Positions 1-5,481 of a DNA stretch of 5,481 nucleotides are shown here, piece after piece. Source of the DNA: Hyphomicrobiales bacterium. Its GTDB lineage: Bacteria > Pseudomonadota > Alphaproteobacteria > Rhizobiales > JALURZ01. The DNA lies in contig JALURZ010000063.1 of NCBI GenBank assembly GCA_027058735.1, positions 1 through 5,481 of the forward strand, written 5' to 3'. The notes below the pieces were generated by a model. That model was not told the DNA's origin, searched no databases, and was given only the letters and a program-made list of their open reading frames with translations. How positions within the stretch are numbered: the stretch's first letter is position 1; every line of letters begins with the position of its first letter. Both the position numbers and the translations under genes were made by a program.

Positions 1-503
1 GGAGCAAAAACATTCGGATCCTTGAACGTTCCCCTGGCGCGGCCGAAATTTGTGGCAAAGTCGTATGCCCCGTCCAGCAGGTTGAAAATCCCCGCAAGCG
101 CCACGACGACCGCAATGATCGCTGCGATAATGTATCCGTTTATGAAGGCCTTGCCGTAGCGTTCGGGATCGATCGCGAACAATGACGCCAGCAGAATGGC
201 GGTGATTGCCAGATAGGTGGTTTTTGCGATGTGCACCGCCGCCTCGCCTGGAGCGCTCGCGTTCATCGCACCGATATATCCCAGGGCGAGTGTCAGCACC
301 AGGAGCGCCATCATGGGGGCTGCCTGGCGGGGGATGCGCAAGCCCAGGACAAACGCGCCGAGCGCCAGGCCGAGCGCCGCGATATCAAACGGGGCGGGCT
401 CGATAAAGACAAGGCTGCTGGCGGCCATCACCAGCCACAGCGCGAACACGCTCAGGCCCATGAACGGACTGCGCTGGAAGGGTGGGGGAAACGGGGCGTT
501 CAT
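1..503 (-). CDS. O-antigen ligase / Wzy-type polysaccharide polymerase, N-terminal part (cut by window edge)
   Basis: Partial gene: 167 whole codons are visible from an ATG at 503-501, and the frame is still open at base 1. The visible part is very hydrophobic, with about five probable membrane helices (roughly residues 15-34, 39-55, 62-82, 94-110 and 120-145). It then shows a motif around residues 155-166, R-A-R-G-T-F-K-D-P-N-V-F, typical of the periplasmic-loop start in O-antigen ligase/polymerase (Wzy_C, PF04932-like) proteins of exopolysaccharide clusters. Family members usually have 400-plus residues and 10-12 helices, so more than half is missing here. By family knowledge it would join lipid-linked repeat units at the periplasmic face of the inner membrane. 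The start overlaps the upstream transferase stop by one base (TGATG), which suggests translational coupling; no strong ribosome binding site is visible. Polymerase is favoured over ligase because of the EPS context, but sequence alone does not separate the two. Confidence 0.85.
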   Translation of the reverse strand, partial: MNAPFPPPFQRSPFMGLSVFALWLVMAASSLVFIEPAPFDIAALGLALGAFVLGLRIPRQAAPMMALLVLTLALGYIGAMNASAPGEAAVHIAKTTYLAITAILLASLFAIDPERYGKAFINGYIIAAIIAVVVALAGIFNLLDGAYDFATNFGRARGTFKDPNVFA

Positions 504-1993
504 CAATAGGCGTTGTCGTTCTTGAACAGGGAAAACGGGGTCAATGCCAGAATGTAGAGATCGAACCAGATCGACCAGTTTTCGATGTAATAGAGATCGT
601 AGTCGACCCGGCGCTGGATTTTCTCGACGCTGTCGGTTTCCCCGCGCCAGCCATTGACCTGCGCCCAGCCGGTAATGCCGGGCTTCATGCGGTGACGCGC
701 GAAATAGCTTTCCACAACATCGACATAGAGTTCGTTTTCCGCTTTCGCCATGACCGCGTGCGGGCGCGGACCCACAAGGGACAGATCGCCGGCGAGCACG
801 TTGAAAAGCTGCGGCAGTTCATCCAGGCTGGTCTTGCGGATGAACCGGCCGACCCGGGTGACCCGGTCATCGTTTCTGGTGACCAGCCTGCCGGCATCCG
901 CATCGGCGGCCTCGTGGCGCAGGGAGCGAAATTTGAACACCGGCGTCAATTCATTGTTGAATCCGTAGCGGTCCTGTCTGAAAAGAACCGGCCCGGGGCT
1001 GTCCAGCTTGACCGCGAGCGCCACCAGCGCCATGACGGGCGACACCACGATCAGCGCAAGGGCGGCCAGCACACGGTCTTCGATGGATTTGATGACATAG
1101 TCCCAGTCGGCCAGCGGTTTGTCGAACACGTCGAAAAACGGCACCTCGCCGATGAACGAATAGGTGCGCCGGCGAAATCGCAGTTTGTTGGTGTGGGCGG
1201 ACAGGCGGATATCGACCGGCAGGACCCACAGTTTCTTGAGCAGTTCCAGAAGCCGGTTTTCGGCTGTCAGGGGCAGGGAAACAATCAGCAGATCTATGCG
1301 CGTGTGACGGGCGAACTGGATCAGGTCGCCGATATTTCCAAGCTTGGGATAGCCGGCCACGATTTGCGGCGAACGCGCATCGCTGCGATCATCGAACACG
1401 CCGGTGATACGGATATCGGTGCCCTTGCTCTGTTCCAGGGTCTGGATCAGGTCGGCGCCGCGTCTGCCGCCGCCGACGATGACCGCGCGGCGCTCCAGCC
1501 GGCCGTCCTCGTTCCATTTGCGCACAAGCGCCGATGTCGCCACCCGCGCCACCAGCAGCAGGGCCAGCCCGGCGACAAACCACAGTCCAAGCCAGACGCG
1601 CGAAAACTCCGTTCCGGTCTCGGTCAGAAACACGATTGCGGCCAGCGCGGTGAACAGACCGGTCCACCCCAGGATCAGTCTTGCAACATGAGCGAACACG
1701 TCGCGCAACGCCGGGATGGAATAAAGCCCCAGGGTCTGGAACACGATGGGCACGGACGCGCTGGTCAGCAACAGCGCCGCGACATAGTGCAGTCCCAGCG
1801 GCTGGCCGCCCCGGTACACATAGGCCACCCAGACGTCAAAGCCCGCCACCAGCGCAATGATCAGATCCAGCAGCCGGACGGAACCCAGGATAATGGCCGG
1901 TGAGATCCAGCGGCTTTCGCGACGGTCCGCAAAGCCCCGATCGATGGTATCGGCGCCTGCAAGATCGGTCGCATATTTCGGGTTCTTGTGCAT
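503..1993 (-). CDS. Undecaprenyl-phosphate hexose-1-phosphate transferase (WcaJ/HfsE-like initiating enzyme)
   Basis: A complete 496-residue gene, usual for the long WcaJ-type polyprenyl phosphoglycosyltransferases. It starts the repeat unit by moving a sugar phosphate, commonly glucose-1-phosphate, from UDP-sugar to undecaprenyl phosphate at the inner membrane. Four N-terminal membrane helices lie near residues 34-60, 68-92, 104-124 and 131-152. A Rossmann-like CoA-binding-type domain follows, with G-G-G-R-R-G at 174-179. The catalytic C-terminal bacterial sugar transferase domain runs from about 300 to the end. It has a hydrophobic helix broken by S318-P319, as in re-entrant-helix transferases, then K-F-R-S at 354-357, the catalytic Asp-Glu pair D391-E392 in S-L-D-E-L-P-Q, V-G-P-R-P-H at 407-412, and N-G-W-R-G at 447-451. 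All key motifs are intact. The start is ATG with only a weak GGGG upstream. Its stop overlaps the polymerase start. The donor sugar cannot be read from the sequence; glucose is the family default. Confidence 0.95.
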   Translation of the reverse strand: MHKNPKYATDLAGADTIDRGFADRRESRWISPAIILGSVRLLDLIIALVAGFDVWVAYVYRGGQPLGLHYVAALLLTSASVPIVFQTLGLYSIPALRDVFAHVARLILGWTGLFTALAAIVFLTETGTEFSRVWLGLWFVAGLALLLVARVATSALVRKWNEDGRLERRAVIVGGGRRGADLIQTLEQSKGTDIRITGVFDDRSDARSPQIVAGYPKLGNIGDLIQFARHTRIDLLIVSLPLTAENRLLELLKKLWVLPVDIRLSAHTNKLRFRRRTYSFIGEVPFFDVFDKPLADWDYVIKSIEDRVLAALALIVVSPVMALVALAVKLDSPGPVLFRQDRYGFNNELTPVFKFRSLRHEAADADAGRLVTRNDDRVTRVGRFIRKTSLDELPQLFNVLAGDLSLVGPRPHAVMAKAENELYVDVVESYFARHRMKPGITGWAQVNGWRGETDSVEKIQRRVDYDLYYIENWSIWFDLYILALTPFSLFKNDNAY

Positions 1994-2089
1994 TGCCCCG
2001 GCCGAATTTCAGATCACCCGCGCGCGCCCTGGAAAATCAGCAGACCCGCCCACGCGCCGCACCTCGCCTTCAATAGAGCCGAAACGCGG

Positions 2090-3298
2090 TTAAATCTTCG
2101 TTACTCCGCCGGCGCGCCACGGGCCACGGGCCACGTGGCCGGGGTGGCGGCCTGCGAGGCTGCGGGTACCGTAAAAATCGTTGATGTTCGCCACCATGGC
2201 CGATATCGAAAAATTCTTCCGCACACGCGATTGCAAGGCGGCGGCCTGCGCTTCGGCGATGTCTGGATGGTTCATGGATTCGATCATCGCGTGGGCCAGC
2301 AAGTCCGCATCCCCCGGGGGCAGCAACGGCCCCGACAGGGGGCCGAAGATTTCGGGAATGCCGCCGACATGGGTGGCAATCTGCGGGATGCCGGCCGCGG
2401 CGGCCTCGAGCACGATGTAGGGGAGCGATTCCGCGCGCGAGGGGATGACCAGGGTCTGCCCCATGGCAAAGGCGGCGCGGGCCGGCAGGGGGCCGGCAAA
2501 CGTGACCTGGGGGTCGAGGCGAAGGGTGGCGCACAAGGCGCGCAGCCGGGCCGCGTCGGGTCCGTCGCCCACGATGACAAGGCGGGCACTGGCCCGTGCC
2601 TGCACCCGCGCCAAGGCGTGCAGCAGCACATCCACGCCCTTGAGCATGCGCAATTCACCGATAAAGAGAAATTCTGCCGCGTCCGTCCGCCTGTTCACCG
2701 GCGCGAAGTCATCGGGGCCGACGCCGTTATGTATGACGCCGACCGGGCAGGGGGGGGGGCCGACTTTGTCTTCAAACGCCCTGCGGGCGTGATCGCTTTC
2801 GAACAGCAGGCCGCTCGTGCGCCGCGCCAGGAAGCGCTCCAGATTGAGATAGACAAAGCCCTGCGGGCTGGACGGCGAGTAATGCAGCGAACCCCCATGG
2901 GGGGTGTAGAAAGCCTTCGCGCCCGCGCCGGGCGCGACAAGTCTGGCATAGGCGCCGCCTTTTGCGCCGTGTCCGTGGAGAATGTCGGGGTTGTGGATAT
3001 TCACCAGTCTTCTGATCGCCGCAATGGCGCGCAGATCGCCGATGGCGAGCTGACGGCTCATGTCGATGCGGTGGACCCCGAGCGAGGCCACCGGTTCGAG
3101 TTTTTCAAGCGCCGCGGCGGTCATTTCACCGCCCATGCCGCTGGCGCAGATGAGGCCCGTCTCATGGCCGCAGCCGGCCTGGCCGCGCATCAGATCGCAA
3201 ACATGGCGGAACGATCCGCCGATGGGCGTGCGCAGACAGTGCAATATTCTCAAAGTCCGTCCGGCGCCGGAGGAAGGGCCGGATCGAGGCGCAGGCAT
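2090..3298 (-). CDS. GT4-family glycosyltransferase (GT-B fold)
   Basis: A 402-residue cytosolic or membrane-associated glycosyltransferase of the retaining GT4 family, expected to add one sugar to the lipid-linked repeat unit. Visible in order: G27-G28 in the N-terminal acceptor-side loop, H-G-H-G-A-K-G-G at 108-115, the C-terminal domain opening F-I-G-E-L-R-M-L-K-G with R217 and K220 placed to bind donor phosphates, V-G-D-G-P at 243-247, and the E-x7-E pair E290/E298 followed by H-V-G-G-I-P-E at 310-316. I chose the ATG at 3298-3296 rather than the TTG one codon upstream, because the ATG overlaps the OPX stop as TGATG, the same junction as at 503. Two oddities: a run of ten C in the sense strand encodes P181-P183 just before the second domain, and about 22 basic, Gly/Arg/Pro-rich residues follow the usual family end near residue 380. 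Donor and acceptor are unknown. Confidence 0.93.
   Translation of the reverse strand: MPAPRSGPSSGAGRTLRILHCLRTPIGGSFRHVCDLMRGQAGCGHETGLICASGMGGEMTAAALEKLEPVASLGVHRIDMSRQLAIGDLRAIAAIRRLVNIHNPDILHGHGAKGGAYARLVAPGAGAKAFYTPHGGSLHYSPSSPQGFVYLNLERFLARRTSGLLFESDHARRAFEDKVGPPPCPVGVIHNGVGPDDFAPVNRRTDAAEFLFIGELRMLKGVDVLLHALARVQARASARLVIVGDGPDAARLRALCATLRLDPQVTFAGPLPARAAFAMGQTLVIPSRAESLPYIVLEAAAAGIPQIATHVGGIPEIFGPLSGPLLPPGDADLLAHAMIESMNHPDIAEAQAAALQSRVRKNFSISAMVANINDFYGTRSLAGRHPGHVARGPWRAGGVTKI
2116..2140. repeat. 7-bp tandem repeat running into a perfect 12-bp palindrome at the 3' end of GT4
   Basis: Two exact copies of GCCACGG (2116-2122, 2123-2129) and a third differing in its last base (2130-2136) run into the perfect palindrome GGCCACGTGGCC (2129-2140). 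An outer pair, CGCCAC at 2115-2120 and GTGGCG at 2144-2149, could close a larger hairpin. It lies in the codons for the unusual C-terminal tail of the glycosyltransferase and upstream, in transcription order, of the only real gap in the leftward gene series. There is no following T-run, so a classical intrinsic terminator is not supported. It may have arisen by local duplication. Confidence 0.6.
2750..2759. repeat. Ten-base G/C homopolymer inside the GT4 gene
   Basis: Ten consecutive G on the plus strand, so ten C in the sense strand of the GT4 gene. It encodes the end of G180 and P181-P183, close to the boundary between the two GT-B domains. The annotated frame reads straight through and keeps all downstream motifs, so this copy is in the ON configuration. 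Losing one base would end the protein after about 200 residues (stop at 2697-2695); gaining one would end it after about 190 (stop at 2729-2727). Such tracts can be slippage sites or sequencing-error sites; the sequence alone does not decide. Confidence 0.9.
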
Positions 3299-3927
3299 CA
3301 AAAAAACCGTTCTTTCACGAAAATGGTATCGCCGGGATAGACGCGGGCCGATGGCGGCTGATAAAAGGTTCGCGGCCCCGATGCGGTGTTGCGGGTAATG
3401 CGGATGCGTCGTTTGCGCGCGCGCGGCGAATAGCCGCCGGCGATGGCGACCGCGGTTTCAATCGTCATGGCGTTCACGTAAGGATACTGCCCGGCGCGAT
3501 TGACCTGGCCGAGAATGAAAAACGGCCGGAAGTTGAGAACTTCGACGCTGACGTCCGGATTTCGCAGATATCCGGCCCTGAGCTTGGCCGCGATCTGGGT
3601 CTCGATGGCCGGTGTCGTCTTGCCGCGCACCAGAACATTGCCGATGAGCGGCATGGAAATATAGCCGGCGCCATTGACCGAATACTGCCCCGAGAGAGAG
3701 GCCTGGTCGAACACCCGGATCTGCAATCTGTCACCGCTGTCGATGGGATAGGCGCCCGGCACGCTGGGATCGCCGGCATGTGCCGGCGCGCCGGCGCGCG
3801 CGCTGACAAAGGCGGGCTGCTGCTTGCCAGTCAGTCGCGCAAATTCGCCCGCGCACCCGGCCAGGATGGCGGCAAGAAACAGCAGCCCGGCCAGCCGGAC
3901 AATTGCGGCTGTTTTCTGAAACACCAT
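3298..3927 (-). CDS. Short OPX polysaccharide export lipoprotein (Wza/GumB-like)
   Basis: A 209-residue outer-membrane or periplasmic export lipoprotein. The start chosen is the ATG at 3927-3925: it gives a textbook lipoprotein signal with lysine and arginine near the N-terminus, a hydrophobic stretch at about 13-22, and lipobox L-A-G-C with acylated C25. An in-frame TTG at 3960 and a GTG at 3945 would only add unneeded residues. The polysaccharide export domain (PF02563-like) begins at Y-P-I-D-S-G-D-R-L (60-68) and runs to about 130. An SLBB-type beta-grasp segment follows (about 137-180, with F-I-L-G-Q-V-N-R-A-G-Q-Y-P-Y), and the protein ends with the family's V-Y-P-G-D-T-I-F-V-K-E. It stops at residue 209, right after that strand, so it lacks the C-terminal helix that lets Wza (about 380 residues) span the outer membrane; GumB has a similar short length. 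It is the first gene of the leftward series and is divergent from its expected partner, the co-polymerase. Confidence 0.95.
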   Translation of the reverse strand: MVFQKTAAIVRLAGLLFLAAILAGCAGEFARLTGKQQPAFVSARAGAPAHAGDPSVPGAYPIDSGDRLQIRVFDQASLSGQYSVNGAGYISMPLIGNVLVRGKTTPAIETQIAAKLRAGYLRNPDVSVEVLNFRPFFILGQVNRAGQYPYVNAMTIETAVAIAGGYSPRARKRRIRITRNTASGPRTFYQPPSARVYPGDTIFVKERFF

Positions 3928-4050
3928 GACAAACCCACAAATCACTCGCAAGATTGCCAATTGGTAGCAGTGTTTCCTTAAAAATCATTAAGCATCAGAC
4001 CTAACGCCCCGTTAATCAATTCGTTACCAGACATCCAGCATTGTGCACCC
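3928..4050. promoter_or_regulatory. Divergent promoter region between the OPX and co-polymerase genes
   Basis: This 123-bp gap is clearly more AT-rich than the coding DNA around it and is the only place where transcription diverges, so it should hold promoters for both directions. A weak rightward sigma-70-like pair is TTGCCA (3954-3959), a 17-base spacer, and CTTAAA (3977-3982). The perfect palindrome CCAATTGG sits at 3957-3964. Neither start codon has a strong Shine-Dalgarno sequence. I could not pick a convincing leftward -35/-10 pair. Region-level confidence is good; the individual boxes are tentative. Confidence 0.6.
4001..4015 (-). promoter_or_regulatory. CtrA-box-like motif (TTAA-N7-TTAG on the minus strand)
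   Basis: Read on the minus strand the bases are TTAA, seven bases, TTAG, which matches seven of the eight fixed positions of the alphaproteobacterial CtrA consensus TTAA-N7-TTAA. It lies 74 bases or more upstream of the OPX start and about 36 bases upstream of the co-polymerase start. CtrA and its box are established in alphaproteobacteria; binding here is inference, and a motif this short in AT-rich DNA can arise by chance. Confidence 0.3.
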
Positions 4051-5481
4051 ATGAATATGGGAACGTTTCAGAATATGCGCGCCGGCGTCCCGGCACACCG
4101 GGCGGGCGGCGAGGCGGACGGGATCGATGTCTGGCAACTGCTCTCGGGCATGTGGCGACGCCGGCGCACGGTCGTGGCCATCGTGGCCGCCGTCATGGTG
4201 GCGAGCCTGGTGGGGCTTTTTCTGGTTACGCCGCAATATCGCGCGGAGTCGCGTGTGCTTCTGCAAAGCCGGGCGACGGTCAACACCGTGCCCGACAACC
4301 AGAGCCTGCCGCCGCGCGCGGACGCGCTGGCCATTCTGAGCGAAGTCGAAGTCATGACGTCGCGCGATCTGGCGCTGAAAGTCATCGACAAGCTCAATCT
4401 GCGCGAAGCGCCGGCATTCAACGGAAAACCCGGGCTCCTGCGCTCGTTGCTGGGGTCGTTTGGAGGCGGCGGCGAGGCCGCTTCGCAGGCGAGACGCGAA
4501 GAAAGGCTGGTTAAGGCCTTTTTTGCCGGACTGGCGGTCTACCAGGTCAGGGCATCCCGCGTGCTGGCGGTGAGATATACCTCCTCCGATCCCGTGCTTG
4601 CGGCCAACATCGCCAACACGCTGAGCGCTGAATATGTCGCTGCCTCGCGTCTCGCCAAACTCGAAGACACGCGCAATGCGATCGCCTGGCTCAACGAGGA
4701 AATCGCGGGCCTGCGTCGCCGTGTGATTCGCTCCGAGACAGCCGTGGAGCGCTTTCGCGCCAGTGCCGGGCTGCTCAAGGGGCAGTCATCGACGCTTTAC
4801 GCACAGCAGTTGTCCGGCTTGAACACCGAGATCGTGCGCGTGGCCACCGCCCGCGTCGAAGCGACCGCCCGGGCCGACGCCATCCGCAGATTGCTGCAAC
4901 GCAAGGACGGACCGGAAGCCGCCGCGGCGGTCGTCAACACGCCATTGATTCAGCGCCTTGCCGAGCAGAAATTGCAGGTCAGGCGCACCATCGCCGATCT
5001 GTCGGTGACGTTTCTGCCATCGCATCCGCGCATGCAGCGCCTGCGCGCGGATATCGCCAGTCTCGATACGCAACTGCGCAGGGAGGCGCGCAAGGCGGTC
5101 AGCAGCCTGGAGGATCAGGCAAGCGTTGCGCGCGCGCGTGAAATCTCGCTGAAATCCCAACTTGAAAAACAAAAACGCGAAGCCGGCGAAGTCAACGAGA
5201 ACGACGTGCAACTGCGTGCGTTGGAGCGCGAGGCGAAATCGAACCGGGATTTGCTGGAATCCCTCCTCAAGCGCTATCGCGAAGCCTCCGCGCGCACGCA
5301 ACTGTCAGGCCAGCCCGCATCCGCGCGCATCATTTCCCATGCCAGCCCGCCGAGCGATCCGGCCTTCCCTAAGAAAGGGCCGATGCTCGCGCTGGCCTTC
5401 AGCGGTGCTTTCATCCTGACCGTGCTCTATATTTTCCTGCGGGAGGTTTATGCGTCGGGCAACATGGGGACGGCCGGCCAC
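4051..5481 (+). CDS. GumC/Wzc-type polysaccharide co-polymerase (Wzz-GNVR chain-length protein), 3' end cut by window edge
   Basis: An open frame of 477 codons to the last base with no stop, so the gene continues. It is an inner-membrane protein with a large periplasmic coiled-coil domain that controls chain length and docks with the OPX protein. Visible in order: a short cytoplasmic start, a Wzz domain from about residue 25 with basic R36-R39 and a first membrane helix at about 40-59, a helical periplasmic section with probable coiled coils near 200-235 and 330-410, a GNVR-type segment (about 388-440) containing L-E-R-E-A-K-S-N-R-D, the proline-rich stretch before the second helix (P433, P434, P437, P440), and a second membrane helix at about 445-464. 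The ATG at 4051 is the first plausible start; M3 and M9 are alternatives and none has a clear ribosome binding site. Whether a tyrosine-kinase (BY-kinase) domain follows residue 477 lies outside the window. Confidence 0.93.
   Translation, partial: MNMGTFQNMRAGVPAHRAGGEADGIDVWQLLSGMWRRRRTVVAIVAAVMVASLVGLFLVTPQYRAESRVLLQSRATVNTVPDNQSLPPRADALAILSEVEVMTSRDLALKVIDKLNLREAPAFNGKPGLLRSLLGSFGGGGEAASQARREERLVKAFFAGLAVYQVRASRVLAVRYTSSDPVLAANIANTLSAEYVAASRLAKLEDTRNAIAWLNEEIAGLRRRVIRSETAVERFRASAGLLKGQSSTLYAQQLSGLNTEIVRVATARVEATARADAIRRLLQRKDGPEAAAAVVNTPLIQRLAEQKLQVRRTIADLSVTFLPSHPRMQRLRADIASLDTQLRREARKAVSSLEDQASVARAREISLKSQLEKQKREAGEVNENDVQLRALEREAKSNRDLLESLLKRYREASARTQLSGQPASARIISHASPPSDPAFPKKGPMLALAFSGAFILTVLYIFLREVYASGNMGTAGH

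Noticed and set aside
482..1903. A 473-codon open frame on the plus strand opposite the transferase gene
   Set aside because: It is antisense to a gene with complete family motifs. Its translation is rich in Q, H, R, D and G without any recognisable domain, as expected for the mirror frame of a GC-rich gene with strong third-position bias.
1994..2089. The 96-bp gap between GT4 and the transferase as a promoter, terminator or small gene
   Set aside because: No convincing -35/-10 pair, sigma-54 site, terminator with T-run or small frame with a ribosome binding site was found on either strand.
1988..3340. A 450-codon open frame on the plus strand opposite the GT4 gene
   Set aside because: It is antisense to a gene with intact GT4 motifs, has no recognisable domain of its own, and spans the gap and part of the OPX gene without a plausible start. 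It is treated as a GC-bias artefact.
3772..3795. GCCGGC repeats and the perfect 14-bp palindrome at 3782-3795, as a repetitive extragenic element or regulatory hairpin
   Set aside because: They lie inside the OPX coding frame in an Ala/Gly/Arg-rich linker, where GC-rich codons easily make such palindromes; no second copy is seen in the window.
3928..3960. Extended OPX start at the TTG at 3960, adding eleven residues
   Set aside because: The ATG at 3927 gives a standard lipoprotein signal peptide with the lipobox at residues 22-25. The extension has no well-spaced ribosome binding site and would put a cysteine ahead of the signal's basic part.
3978..3991. Second TTAA...TTAA pair in the divergent promoter region as another CtrA site
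   Set aside because: The spacing is six bases rather than the seven required by the consensus, and such pairs are common in AT-rich DNA.
4786..5301. A 171-codon minus-strand frame inside the co-polymerase gene
   Set aside because: The plus-strand frame has Wzz/GNVR features, coiled coils and a second membrane helix on both sides of this stretch; the minus frame has no motif.

Overview
This window is a slice of an exopolysaccharide or capsule biosynthesis and export locus of the Wzx/Wzy type. It very probably comes from a GC-rich alphaproteobacterium. That placement rests on the high GC content judged by eye, the strong G/C preference at third codon positions, and the flavour of the proteins. 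Examples of the last are a long WcaJ-type glycosyl-1-phosphate transferase ending in a KNDNAY-like tail and a very short GumB-like export lipoprotein. No genus can be named from the sequence alone.

Layout: almost every base is coding. Four genes read leftward from a 123-bp AT-rich divergent promoter region (3928-4050). In transcription order they are a short OPX outer-membrane export lipoprotein (3298-3927), a GT4 glycosyltransferase (2090-3298), a polyprenyl-phosphate hexose-1-phosphate transferase (503-1993), and the N-terminal third or so of a Wzy/O-antigen-ligase-type membrane polymerase that runs off the left edge (1-503). One gene reads rightward from the same promoter region: a GumC/Wzc-type polysaccharide co-polymerase (4051-5481), open at the right edge, so a C-terminal tyrosine-kinase domain can be neither shown nor excluded. 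The OPX/GT4 and transferase/Wzy junctions both use a TGATG stop-start overlap. Between GT4 and the transferase there is a 96-bp gap (1994-2089) with no visible gene or convincing promoter or terminator.

How the parts would work together (family knowledge plus inference): the transferase loads the first sugar phosphate onto undecaprenyl phosphate at the cytoplasmic face and GT4 adds a further sugar. A flippase not seen here would move the unit across the inner membrane, and the Wzy protein would polymerise it. The co-polymerase sets chain length and bridges the periplasm to the OPX lipoprotein for export.

The machinery itself is a known type, and I see no previously undescribed system. The points most worth a second look are a ten-base homopolymer inside the GT4 gene, where gain or loss of one base truncates the enzyme at mid-protein; the OPX protein's lack of any C-terminal membrane-spanning helix; the shared divergent promoter region with a CtrA-box-like motif; and a GC-rich repeat/palindrome at the 3' end of GT4. 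I saw no tRNA, rRNA, CRISPR array, insertion sequence or phage gene.
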